Origin: Lutjanus erythropterus
Taxonomy: Eukaryota; Chordata; Actinopteri; Lutjaniformes; Lutjanidae
NCBI GenBank assembly: GCA_020091685.1
Contig: CM034599.1
Location: 19,292,350 to 19,356,349 of the forward strand
DNA: 64,000 nt
Reading direction: 5' to 3'
Shown here one piece after another: positions 1 to 12,400 of the stretch; the first letter of the stretch is position 1; each line of letters begins with the position of its first letter. A program made the translations under genes and the position numbers. The notes below the pieces were generated by a model. That model saw nothing but the letters and a program-made list of their open reading frames with translations, searched no databases and was not told where the DNA came from.

Positions 1-465
1 TTGTTGTGTCTAAATTACCTTGTCTAATCTCAGTTTAATTTACCAAGTTTATTTGTATCACGGACCATGTACAAAATACTTCAGTTTCCGAAAGAGAATA
101 GATGCTTTGTACCATTTGGCTTTCTAGCTTATTTCCATCTGCAGTCGTTGTCTGGGTTTATAGTCAATTGATTAATCAATAGCCAATTCCATTTTGGGTC
201 TTGTTCCAATCAGCTAAGATTGCAATCAAATAGAACTTTTATCAAAATGTGTATCTCCTTTCTCTTTATTTATTTGCACAAAGCAGTGTTAGTCATTTAA
301 CTAAGTATCAAAATTGTTGTATGTATAGTATGAGGGGATCAAAGAGGTTGTGAGTTAATAATCAGATTAAATATTGTATTGAGATTATATAAAATGCTAC
401 AGAGCCACGACAATAAACATCAGTCTACAAATTGATAGAGCTCAGTATGAATATAAATACCGGTG

Positions 466-690
466 CGGTGGCCTCGTAGCTCAGTTGGTCAAGCGTTTGC
501 CCCACATACTGAGACTGTGCATCCTCTGTAGCGGCTGCGGTTTTGATTCTCCGATTCCCACCTGTGTTGCATGTCATTCCCCCACTCTGTCTCCCCTTCC
601 TGTCAGTTCTTCAGTTTTTTCCACAAGACTTTAAATGTTAAACACAGAGCAGTCATACAAGAAGTTTGTCTAAATAAAATGCAGCCTAAA
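466..690 (+). mobile_element. tRNA-derived SINE copy
   Basis: The 5' part has a tRNA-like A box (TCGTAGCTCAGTTGGTCAAG) and a B box-like region around GGTTTTGATTC. It is followed by a non-tRNA body with GTTGCATGTCATTCCCCC and a pyrimidine-rich tail. The same layout occurs at 51612-51795 on the + strand and in minus-strand fragments elsewhere in the window. Insertions and mismatches in the tRNA part make a working tRNA gene unlikely. Confidence 0.7.
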
Positions 691-2129
691 ACTGGCAGTA
701 TGCTAAATTAATGTTAATGTAAATTAAGAACTATATTATCAAGAAATTACTGTTTTGGGGTGCTTTTTTTTAAAATAACATCTTCTATGACTCATGCATT
801 TTCCCTGGTGGCATGTTTAAGCACATTTTGACCTTGAAGAAGCAGTCAGGCAGAACAAATAGACCTCTGCTGGCTGAGTTTGAGTCATAGGAAAAGTCTG
901 AGTACATGTGAGCTGGGACATTATGGCAGAACATAAGAGAGGGAGAGACAAGCTTTATCTCTGCTGCGGCCTGATAGAATGTTAATCACATATAACTTAT
1001 TAATGGAAACTCCCAGCCGCTAATATGAGATTATGAGACCAACAGCGCTCTCTTTCTGTCTATTCCCTTTCCATCACTATTCCTCTTCCTTTTTACTCCA
1101 TCAGAGTTCCTCTTTTCCATCCCACTTAACTTTACTTTATTGACATGGCCACAATTAAATACAATATTGCCTAAGGATATTGTAGTGCGTTTAAAATGTA
1201 AGTATAATTATTCAGACTGTAAGAAAAACGCCACCTAACTTGGGGTGTGTCGTATCATATTATGTCTGATATATCATTCTAAATTTTAAAATAGGATAAA
1301 AACATATTCTGTTAGTGGCAACATTACAATATTATATACATTAATATTGTGATAATGGCAATATTATGGTGGAGGAGTTAGTTCCAAAAAGCAGAATGAT
1401 TTCAGTGGGATGGAAGTGGTGTGGTTATAAAAAATCAGATGTACAACAAACTTAATAAGTGGTCATTCACTCAGGAGTTGGTGGAGACCAAAACAGAGCT
1501 AAAAAGACTGAATACTGGACATACATTCATCAGGTGGTCCACATTAAAAAATTATGTTGATCTGCATTTATTGGATGTGTAAATAGTTGACTGTTTGCTA
1601 AAACGTTCAACCATAACAACATAACAGAGTGCTGTTATTGTCTGAGTTGTGTTTACAGCTTATGCTGAACAAAAAACATCATTCTACTGCTTTGAAAAAA
1701 AGGAAATAAAATAATACTTTGGAGGAAATGATATATAGTTTGACAGTTGATTGGACAAGTAACAAAATATAAGAAAAGAGATAATAAAATCAGGTCAGAT
1801 TTTGAAGTTGAGTTCAGTGGAGTTTTATGTGTTATTCCAGTCATTTTCTCTCAGGCTCTGACATTTTTTGCTGCTTCCATTACAATATCAGCTTTTCCCC
1901 CCAAGGCAAATATTGAATTTATGGTTTGGACTGAGAGTGTGTTGCCCCCTGGTATATGAGGTTTTCAGCTTCTGTTCTTCTTACAGGTTGTAGTGCAGCA
2001 GGAAGTGCTGCTCTGTTTCTACAAAGAACTTCTACCTCTGGGTAAAATTTTAATTGTAAAGCATTTTAATTTTGCATAAATCCTTTTATTCAGCCTGTGT
2101 TTCACCCATGCAAGGAGCCCATCACAAGA

Positions 2130-2480
2130 AGAAAATGAACTGTACACTGAAAAACCAGCCCTACTAAAAAGAAGCCAGATATTCTTAAATATAATTAAAT
2201 GGTCTTATTTTAAGAAAAAATATACCAATGGGGTAATCCAATTTTGCTTAGCTAGAATTCTGAAAACAAGCTTATAAATCTCGCAATTTGAAGACTGTAA
2301 TGGGCCTTAAATCAGGTTTTTAAAAAATGTAATTTGTTGAAAAAATACTTGCTTAAAATGATACTCTTCTTTGAGCTGACTATGAGTTGATTTTAAGAAT
2401 CTGTACCTTAAACAGAGATTAATAATTAGCCAAAATCTTATAATAAGACACTATTTTTGTCGTAATTTAAGGCACCAGAA
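2130..2480. repeat. Diverged AT-rich transposon-like repeat
   Basis: Begins near TACACTGAAAAACCAGCC and runs through AT-rich sequence with CTAGAATTCTGAAAAC. It resembles non-autonomous DNA-transposon remnants common in fish. The family is not identified, no terminal repeats were confirmed, and the boundaries are approximate. Confidence 0.35.
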
Positions 2481-2967
2481 ACATTCTTGTTTTACCATTT
2501 TTAAAAATTAAAACTGGCTGCATCAATGAAAAATGACAACACTGAGTCCATCACTCAGGGAGAGAATAAGTGTGAGAGAGTTAAACTCTGACTTAAACTG
2601 AAATTTAAGAGACGTCTAAATAAGATGTATTTCCCAGAAAAAAGTTTAGATAAAAGATCATCTTTATGTTAAGTGTTAATACCACTGAATTTTATTTTTC
2701 TGATGTTGCAGTAAATGTCCATTTTTCTCTTTAACTATGTGTTTTTAGGTCTGAATTCTGTTTCTGTCTCTCTTTGTTGGGTACAGTGGACCAACAGTGT
2801 GAAGACTTCATGTAATGAGGCCAGAGTTTACGCTTCATGTAAACCAACATTCATCGAACCAACGACAGGGCGACTTATATTTAATAATTTATAGCAGAGC
2901 GATGTGCGCCGCGTCGCTGCTCTGTGTTTGCTTTGAGCGTTATGGGTATACGCTCTGCCTTATAGGG

Positions 2968-3040
2968 TGTGTGTGTGTCTATGTGTGCTTGTGTATGTGT
3001 GTGCTTGTGTATGTGTGTGTATGTGCGTGTGTGTGTGGTT
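2968..3040. repeat. Imperfect GT microsatellite
   Basis: Interrupted GTGTGT, TGTGC and TATGTG repeats over about 70 bases. A second, weaker stretch follows at about 3150-3210. Cysteine- and valine-rich open frames across it are artefacts of the repeat. Confidence 0.8.
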
Positions 3041-4989
3041 CAGGAGATGTTGCAGACATTACAAGAGGGAAGTGCTGCCCCAGGACAAAGCTCGCTGAAG
3101 CGTTGAGAGGCAACATAAGATAAAAAAAAAATACTAGTTGAAACTCTGAGTGTGTGTTTGTCTGTATGTGTGTGTGTCTGTGGGTGTATGTGTGCCTTAT
3201 GATTGTGGGTATGCCTGTGTGTCCATCGGTCCGTGAATAAACAACTAATGTAGCGCTGAATTTCCTTGTGTTTACACTGCGTCTGTCTGCATCTGTTTGT
3301 CTCGCGGCCTCCTCTTTCCAATCTGTGATTTATACTGAAAACCCACATTGAAAAACAATTCTTTCCTCTAATTTACGTTTCCGAGTACTCCAGTCACCAC
3401 TGAGCTCATTCCTCACGCCTTTTCTCGCATTACTCCTCTTGCCTGTGCCACTGTTGATCTGTGAATAAATAGATGTTGGGATAAATGGAATAGTTTCCGT
3501 CACCTCTTTTCCATTTCGGTGTGTTGTCATTATGTTACGAGCCACTGTGTTTGTGTGAGCGTGCATCTATGCAGATGCTCACTCCTCTTCCTCCTTTCCC
3601 GCCCTTTTCCTCTCTCATCTTTAGCTCTTTTTATCCATCTGTTCATGTGGAAGATGCACTGAAATAGCCTTGCAAATGTATTCCAGAGCAAAGTGCTTTC
3701 ATATCTTCATCTCCCCTATCCTCCCATCCTCCTCCATCCCTCCGTCCTCTGGCCGTCCTTTGCTCTTCTTCTCAGATAGGCCACTATTCATTATGCTAAT
3801 TGACTTCAGTTCTTCCAAGAACATGAGCAGACCTTGTTCTCCTCACATCTTTTTCTTTCTCTGGATTTTCCCTTCCTCATTCACTCTCTCGCTACCTTAA
3901 ACTAAGGGATTTGCCTGGTCAGACTCTCCCATGGGATCAAATAGCCGTTTAAAATCCTCTGTGTGCACGCTCCCTCCTCCCATCTCCCTCCCTTTCTCCC
4001 CCTCTGTCATCCTTTGCTTCCCTCTCCTCCCCACAGAGTAAACAGAGCTACTGTTTGTTCTGTGCTCACCTCTTTCATCTTCCTCCCCACACTTGATCCA
4101 GTGTGCACATATATATGTGTGTGTTTTATGTGTGTGTGTATTTTCCATGCGCCCAGCAGGAGCAGTTTAATAGGGCTTCTTGAGAATTTAAGAAAAGACA
4201 TTCACGTTAAATCATATCAGATCAAATCAGCATTTTGCTGCTAAAGAAATTGAAATGATGCCAAGATGTGAAGGAAAAGAAATTGAAAAATATATTAGAG
4301 CAAGAAAACTTCGACGTCAAGTTTATCTCCGCTGATGAAAGGAGATAAATGCTGAATATGAATGAGTTGGAGGGGACTGGTCTCGCATAGCAGGAGTCAC
4401 AATGATAAATTGGAGCTGAATATGAAAATGAGCAGCAACAGACTTTTAATTCTTCTGAGTGGGAAGATATTTCAAGGTGTGATTAACTCTGAAATATTAA
4501 AGTAACCTCACCTCCACCCTCATTTCATAGAAAGCTGATGTCAAGGTTTAAATCTTCAGGCTGCATGTTTTAAGCAGAAGAGATTTGTAGAGGAAGTGGA
4601 AATCAGCTCTTGTCAAACCATCATCTTTTTCTAAAACTAAACTAAGGCAGCTCCCTCTTTTTCTTTTTCCTGTATCCGCTCAGTGTCAGTGCATCGTTGT
4701 TAGCTACTGTACTTGCAGCCAAACTGTTGTAATCCATCCTTATTAAAACATTTCCAAGACCATATGGTGAGTGAAGCAACGACATGATGGTGATGTATGA
4801 TGCATGTTCAAACACGAGGATCCAACACTTTATTACTGTGGCGATTAATTGGTGGAACAACTGGAGATTTTTTTTTCTACACATGAAAAGGAACACATTA
4901 AAGGGATGATGCACTCCAGAATCAAAAATACATGTTTTTTTCCTGGCCTGTGGTGCTATTTATCCATCTGGAGTTGCCTAGTTTTGGAG

Positions 4990-5412
4990 ATACTGTCTGT
5001 GGAGACGTCTGCCTTCTCTCCAATATAATGCGACTAAATGGTGCCTGGTCTGTGGTGCTCAAAACACCAAAAAATACATTTGAAAAATTCAACACCAGTG
5101 TCTCTTTCCAGAAGTGGTTACTCAGATAAACCAGAGACCTTGTTGTGAGCAGTTTAATGTAGGAACTACTTTCTTTCTAGTAGAAAAAAGTAGTGCTGGT
5201 AGATTCTCCTGCAGAAAGAAAATAGTCCTCACCTGAAAGCTCACAACAATCTCTGTGCATTATCTTGAGTAACTGGGTCATGATTTCTGGAAAGAGATAT
5301 TGCTGTTGAATTTTTCAAATGTTCTTTGGCTTTTGATGCTTTCAGTTCCACAAGCCAAGCGCCATTTAGTCCCATTATACTGGAGAGAAGGGGGACATCT
5401 CTACGGCCGATA
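4990..5412. mobile_element. Long imperfect inverted repeat (foldback, MITE-like)
   Basis: The left arm (about 4990-5180) and the reverse complement of the right arm (about 5195-5412) match over most of their length. Shared blocks include CCTTCTCTCCA-TATAATG, GACTAAATGG, ACATTTGAAAAATTCAACA, TCTCTTTCCAGAA and TTGTTGTGAGC. The centre lies near 5180-5200. It has no coding capacity. It looks like a non-autonomous foldback DNA element; the family is not identified. Confidence 0.75.
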
Positions 5413-6239
5413 AGCTGCTAACAGGGTCGGGAAATGTCTACCAAATTGTCATATAATGATGTCCACAGTGAAATATCATGATGGACAATGATAACATTGC
5501 TGAGTCTAAAACGGTCTTTGCCTCAACACCACATGTCCGTACCATAGTTGCGTTCAATAAGAATAGAGTAAGTACGATAAGTAATAAACAGCATCAGCAG
5601 CTTCTTTTTATTTTCTCTCCCACATGTAAAAAACAGAACTTAGGCAACAACTCTATGGGAACTCTGTGAGAACTCAATAGTAGAGGACTCAGTCAATGAC
5701 TATCTGCCCATCCCTCGCTGCTAAACAATATTTTTTACATTAACAGTGGCTCAAATGGCCACATTAATGTCATGTAACAGGTTTCACTCACTGAGACAAA
5801 TCAAGAGAGTACAATTAATTGACTTATTAATTGACTTATTGTTGATGTTGCCAATGAATTTACAACTCTAGTCCTAACAGTGAATGTTGTTATTTTAACT
5901 TAGATAAGTTGTCTATCTGCCACAGGTTTTGACTGATGACTTATTGCACAGAAGTTCAAGTGTTCATTTAGAAACCGGAATTATAACATATTTGGACGTA
6001 AACTTTCCAAAAACTCTGATAATTAAAAATAACTAATAAAACATGACTAATCTGTTGAACTGAACTTTTTTTTGAACCTCTTTAAAGTGTTCATCAAAAC
6101 CCTCTGGATCAGAGGCTAATCATATTTTTCAGGCACACACATAATCTACTTAATTTGAAGATCTCAGCCTGGTTTGTTTAATTTCCATATCAACTCGATC
6201 TCACTCTCCTTCCTCCCTCCCTTCTTCCCTTCCCTTCAG

Positions 6240-6414
6240 GCGGATGGCAAGGTAGTCGATGGCAGCCTGCTGGGAGATGCCAACGGCGTGGAGCCTGCGC
6301 CAGGTAGAGTGAAGGATTCTGGGAAGTGGCAGAAGCCGAGGTTCTCTCGGAAAGCTCTGATGAAGTGCTGCCTGGTCAAATGGATCATCGCCAGCACACA
6401 GCCACAGGACAAAG
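6240..6414 (+). CDS. kcnip3: kcnip3 N-terminal exon, canonical KChIP3/DREAM type
   Basis: The acceptor is a pyrimidine tract ending TTCCCTTCAG and the donor is G|GTGAGT at 6415. It encodes 58 residues plus one base. DGSLLGD is at residues 7-13 of the exon, [16 protein letters not shown] at 29-44 and CCLVKW at 43-48, then STQPQDK before the junction Asp. These blocks align with human KCNIP3 residues up to the DSSDS junction. The two adjacent Cys correspond to the pair reported to be palmitoylated in KChIP2/3. The frame stays open leftward to a Met at 6174, but only through the pyrimidine tract, so this is read as an internal exon whose start codon lies in an earlier exon outside the window. 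Confidence 0.92.
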
Positions 6415-9400
6415 GTGAGTAGGGGGGGTAAACCAATCATGAGTGAGTGTGATGTGTTGGTGAGACTGATGATGTGGTGAATGCACAACAAGTGTGACTA
6501 ACAGTGTTTGAATTGATCACTGAATTGACTGGGTGGACCTCTCCTGGCCTCCTGAGGTCCCTGTGGGAAAGACTGACTCATTAACCGCAGGGTCAAATAC
6601 CCAGAGATCATTTATTTACATACACTCATTTATCAAACGTCTCCACATCCTCACTACACCATTAATAATCTCCACACAGACCTGAAACACCTCACTTCCT
6701 CCTCTGTGCCTCTTCATGCTTTTCACAAGCACACATCTACACATGCACACATTTCTGGTGAAATAAAAACAGAACTGCTAAAAGACTTATCAGGACTTCC
6801 TGAATGTTTTGTTCCTAGATCCAGTATGTTGCATGGACTGGCCTCCAGTCCTGGTTTGTTCATGGACTTAGTCTCAGTGCTCCACCCAGTGGTCCAGATG
6901 TGATTGTGCACAATTAATCTTTTGCCTGCAGGGAGAGACAGTAACAAGTGTTTATGAATGAAAGCATTAAGTCTCTCTGGTAAGCTGACAGCAGCAGCTT
7001 TTTTCAAGTGTATTTTTTCAAAACATTTGTGCCTTTGTTGGGATATGACAGCTGTAGAGAAGACAGTAAAGGGGGGAGGGAAAGTCGGGGATGAGATGCA
7101 GCAAAGGACCACGTGCTGGAATCGCACACTCTACCAACTGAGCTCATATTTGTTTCTCATTCTCATATTTTTACGGATGTGTTATTATCACATGTGAGTC
7201 GTTACACAGTGCCTTTCCATGGTTACCTGCTTGAAGGCGGACCGAGCAGAAGTAACTCCATTATTCTGTTTGCGCTGTGCAAATAAACAATCATTTTAAA
7301 GGCATAATATGCAACTGTTTCCTAAAATTAAACAATGAATAGATTCATTGTTTTTTATATAACAAGAAACAAGAAAATCTTGAATTGATTTCCTCAGTCA
7401 TCCTTTCCCTCTCCCTTCTCCTCTTCTTTGCTTCCTTCCCCTCCCATCATGACTTCCTTTCCTACCTCTTTCTTTCCTTCCGTCACATCCCTTTCTTCAC
7501 TAACTCCTTGCTTCCTTCCCTGCTGTTTCCTTTCTCTTCTTGCTACTTGTTTTCTTCACTACCTCTTTGACTCCTTGCCTACTTCTCCCTGTCCTTCTCT
7601 GCCTTCTCCTTCCCTTCAATTGTTTTCTTCCCTGTTTTTCCTTGTTCTGCACTGCCTTTTCTTTTTCTTCACTACCCGCATGTCTCCTCTTGTCCTTGAC
7701 TAATGCCGCCTTTGAATGTGGTCGTGTTTACCATGTTCATGAGAAGAGTTCACATGAAAGCCACCTCTTGAGGTATGCATGACATTGTAAGTGGAAATTT
7801 TCTGATATCTCAGAGTACAGGAGTCGTGCACACGACCTCCCATGCTATAATCATGAATTAATGATTTCCATTTGAAGGCAGCATAATTCCTTGCCTCCCC
7901 TTCTTCTCCATGTACTTTTTTGCACACTCTTACTTCACTGACTCCTTGTTTCTTTCCCTACTTCTTTCTGTCCATTGATGCATCCTCTCCTTTCCTTTGG
8001 TACCTACTTCTTCTATTCTTTTGTGCCACCTGATTTTCCTTCACAATCGCCTAGTTTCTTTCTCCTTTTCCTGTAGTTTCCTCTTCTCTCTGACCTTTCT
8101 TTACTTCTCCTTCCCTTCATGATCCTTGACTTTTCATGTCCATTCCCACCACCTCAATTTAACTACCTACTTGTTTCCTTCCCCGCTTCCTCTTGTCCTT
8201 TCTGGTCTCTCTCTTTCTTTCCTTATCCACTTGTCTGCTTCCCTACTTCTTCCAGTCCTTTTCTGCCTTCTCTTTTCCTTCATTATCTACTTGTCTCCTT
8301 CGATACTTCTACTTCTACACTCTCTTCTCTGCTTTTCGCTCACTAACTCCTTGTTTCCTCCCCTATTTTTCCTCATTCACTCCTTCACTACCTCCTTGGT
8401 CTCATACCTTCTTCTTCCTGTCCTTGCCTGCCCCTTGTTTTCCTTCACTGCCTACTGTCCTTGTCGCCTTCTCCATTTCTATCTGTCTATCTATGCCTTC
8501 TCACCTGCACTTTACTATCTATTTCCCTTCTTCTCCTATTTGCTTCTGTCCTTCCCTGTCTCTTTCCTTTCTTTATTACCTCCGGGTGTCTTTTCCTATC
8601 ACTTCTTGTCCCTTCCTCCTCATCTTGTTTCCTATTTCTTTTTGTCATCCCTACCTCTTAGTTTCCTGTCCTACCTGCTATATCCTCCTCCTAACCTCCT
8701 TGAAGCTGATTTGTGTGAAGAAGTAGCAGAAAAAATGGTGCTTTGTTGGATCTAAACACAGTTTTAAGGGTTTAAATAAAGCCCACATTCATTAAAAAAC
8801 AAACATTACCTCAGGCACCAGAGAGATTTAATTAAACCAAATGAGGTGGCCAGCTCAGCCTCATGTACCATGTAATGGTACTCTAGCAGGTCACTGAAAT
8901 GTGAGCATGAGACCTGGCCGTATAAGACCTCGTTTCATGGCTTATCACGCAGTCCTGTTTATCAAACACACACACACACACACACAGTATCAGGTGGGTA
9001 TCTCTTCTCTTCTGTCCTTGGCACCAGCAGCATGTTTTTCCCCCACAGCTTCAAAAGGAAACTTTGCACAATAGCAGCCCCAAGTGGCAACAAGAGACAA
9101 CTGTGTACATTTTTGAAAGTTTGAAAGACTGAAGGTAAACACTATTGGAAGCTGCTTGGATTAAAATCCTTTATATGGAAATGATGAGGAAAATATTTTT
9201 GCAGCAGATTTATCCATTCTTGGTCCAGGGATTTCTTTCTATCATTTAAAGGGATAGTCTGGATTACTGAAGTGGAGTTTATAAAAGTGATTACAATACC
9301 TTTTAATGCTCACCCTGTTTATAGCAGGTCATTGCTTAGCTCTTGTGCTGGTACTCCTCTCTGCTTCTCCAGTCCGGGGGTGTGCTGACCAGGAACCACT

Positions 9401-12400
9401 GTAAGTCATGCACTGCTGATCAATAAGTACCTCATACAACCCTACATCAAATAATTATAGATAACATTACTGTGCCTTCCCACAAATGTCCTTGTGTACC
9501 TGAATTACATTTACTTATTGGTAGTGGGGTTAGGTGGCTCATCTTGGATGCAAATTTAGTTTTAAAGGATCTAAATTTGACATTCACTGCTACTTTTTTT
9601 TTTTTTTACCAAATGCTGGTTAATAAGGTGATGTTGTCATATCAAAAAAATCATAATCTCTACAAAAGGCAGCGATTGGAAACATGCTTTGATATCTAAA
9701 TAAGTGACTCTGTGAGAAGAATGTGAAGTGTATTGCAAATTCTTTCAAAAACAGTAGAATTTGTAAACCCTTTTTATTCATGAATCAATTATTTTCTGCT
9801 ACATTAATGACTAACTTTCAGTGACACACATTAACAAACACAATCAGCCTTTAACAGCTTACAATTATCAGGTCTTCAGGTCTTTTTTTTCTGTCTTTGG
9901 TTGCAGAAATCGTTGAAAGAGCTCTTTGTGCAGGTGAAACAGGAGCACAGTGAGTAAAAAAAAACAGTCACAGAGAGAGAAAGAAAATCAGGGCTGTGAT
10001 GGGATCTATTTCATCTCAGTGATGCCAAGGGGAGGAGAGATTGTTCATTGTCGGTGGGCAAGCCCTCGCCTCGATAATGGTCAGCGGCTAAAAATAGCAG
10101 CGCAGAGATGGAGATGTGTATCAGAGAGGGGTGGGATGGTGCTGGAGGTGGTGTCGGAGCAGTTGCTGTGGTTTAGTTTGGATGTGGAGAGGTTGAGACA
10201 GCGTGCCGGGTTTGAGATAGACAGGAGCAGGATAACTACTCAGTTTGATAGACTGCTGGACATGAAGGAGTACAGCTGAGGGTTTGTGGAGGATAAAGTG
10301 AGCAGAGGCAGAGAGGATGCTGGCGGTGTTGACAGGAGGAGAAACTGAGAGTGGGGATGCTGTGTCTGCAGGTCAGGCCTTATGTGGATGCTACTCTGAC
10401 CTGCTGCTCAACCAATGATCGATTGATCTGTCAGTTATTTTCCACTTAATCAATCAATCATGGGAAAAGCTGAAGAGGTTATGTCCTTGCTGTTGTTTCT
10501 AGAGTTTAATGACCGGATGATCTCACATTCTTCAAATACATATAAATCCATCATGCCTTTTAGCAATGATTTTGATATTATTAAGAGTCAGAAGCTTTAA
10601 ATCTGCCTGTGTTTTTCAAGATGTCTGCCTTTCTTGGACAGTGATGAAAGGAAATGATGAGAGAGATAGAGGAGGAATGACATGCAACAAAAGTCCATGA
10701 TTAGACGGGAACGTAAGGCTGATGATCAGCACCATAACCTCCAAATGTGACTTAAGAGAGAAGAAAAAGGAAGGATTTTTTTTGAATTCTTCCATTGAAT
10801 TATATTCCCGGCAGCGGAAAGCAGGAAAAGGCTTCTTCACAACATTTTAAAACCTTTTCCTGGTGGCTGTGATCTTAAATCTCTCAGGGAAGTGAGGGTG
10901 CGTTTGGGGAAACTCAGAGTTTGAAGTACCGTTGCACTGATACCACTGCAATATTACAAATGTGCTTGTTTGAATGGACAAAGTTTTAGTTGTATTAACA
11001 GTGTTAATAATTATAATAGTAAATACATATACAGTATTTTTTCATGCAAGTGATTTTCAGTTTTTCTACTATTTCTGTAGGTCTGATAAAGTTTGCATTT
11101 GCATTACTACTACTTATAGTGGCAGAAGCTTTTAGGAATCTATTTTGACTTTTCTGCTCACTTGAAAACTAGTTTTCACCGCCATCCATTGCAGAAGGTA
11201 AAGTTCAGGTATTACAAACGACCAAGTGTTCACTTACTGTGATATCACACATTTGAAGCCTCAAATCTGGCATTATGGGGGTCCCCATCTTAGTTATTTG
11301 GAGTTAGGAGAAACAATATTTGGACAAGCTATAGAGGAATGCGTTAGTGAATTGTCAGTTACAAAGAAGCCGTGTCATATAAAGCATACCCTGCTCTATC
11401 ATCTATTTTACTCTAAATTGGACTGTAATTTACAAAATGAACATCGTGCTGTATAGAAGAAGACTTGAAACAAGGGATTGAGACCATTTTTTCTTCAGAA
11501 ATCTGTTAACTGAGGCCATAAATGAAGTGAGAAGTAGAGTCATTTTCTAGTCTCGCACTCAGCCTACAGCAGGTTTAGTTACAGTGGCATTAAATAACTT
11601 CACACCAATTTGTAAGGATATCTGTGTGTTTATTTTCCAAAAATATTTTGATATATGTTTTTCTTCCAAGTCATAATATCTGCTCTTTAATTTTGGCTGA
11701 GCTCCTCCATAATCTTCCCACGCCCACCCCCTGGCAACTGAAGAAGTAACCCTGGGTACACCGATTTAAAATCCTTGGTTCGGTCTTTAAAATCTCCCAA
11801 AATGGCACAAAATGCTCATCGCTGTTTTTCACAGCCTTAAGTGACATCTTCAGATTGCTTGTTTTGCACAACTTACAGGCCAGAGCTCAAAGATATTTCA
11901 TTTATAGAGATATAAAACAGATTACATTTGAGTAGCTGGAACCAGTACACTTTTTGCTTGACTAATGACTTAAACGATTAACTGATTATCAAAATATTTG
12001 CTAGAATTAATCGACTAAGGATTGATTTCCATTCTAACCCACAAATGTAGAAGCTGTCAGACATACAGCCCCACTCCAGTGCTATCGTTGTGAGATGAGT
12101 ATGGCAAAGTTTTTCGCTTTATAGTAAGAAATTACACTCAGCACAAAGTTTAATCTCTGAATTAAAAGTAACTCCCATACCATAGAAGAAGAGCGAGATA
12201 ATGAGGCCATACGGGGGAAACTGAGAGAAAAAGAGGATGAGATATGAGTGACTGTTATACGAAAAGTGTAACATGAGTCGGATTAGATATGGAAGAGAGA
12301 CAAAGGAGGGAGGGAGGAAAGTCGAGCAGTGAGATTTGGTTTCTTCACTGAACTATGAAATATTTCTGCACCAGCTTCTTCTTCTTCTTCTCCTACTTCT

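Larger units (their letters stand above)
1..6239. other. Upstream intron or 5' flank of kcnip3
   Basis: No coding exon is recognisable here. The 6240 exon begins with a splice acceptor and lacks a plausible start, so at least one earlier exon should exist. I did not find an exon resembling the KCNIP3 start in this stretch, so it probably lies left of the window and this is intron. Contents are a tRNA-type SINE (466-690), AT-rich diverged repeats (about 2130-2480), irregular GT repeats (2968-3040 and 3150-3210), pyrimidine-rich stretches (3560-4090) and a foldback element (4990-5412). Confidence 0.6.

Noticed and set aside
466..560. tRNA gene
   Set aside because: The A box resembles a tRNA, but arms are interrupted and a SINE body follows. 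The same structure is repeated elsewhere.
2815..3348. 102-codon frames on both strands near 3 kb
   Set aside because: They are driven by GT repeats, giving Cys/Val or Thr/His runs without homology.
6174..6239. Upstream Met at 6174 as the kcnip3 start
   Set aside because: The frame would read through the pyrimidine tract and splice acceptor. The residues are hydrophobic filler unlike the family.
8126..8755. 209-codon open frame on + strand
   Set aside because: It lies wholly in the pyrimidine minisatellite. The composition (Leu, Ser, Phe) follows the repeat, and no domain is visible.
9950..10279. 109-codon open frame as a gene
   Set aside because: No recognisable domain, no promoter or splice context. 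It is kept only as a weak finding.
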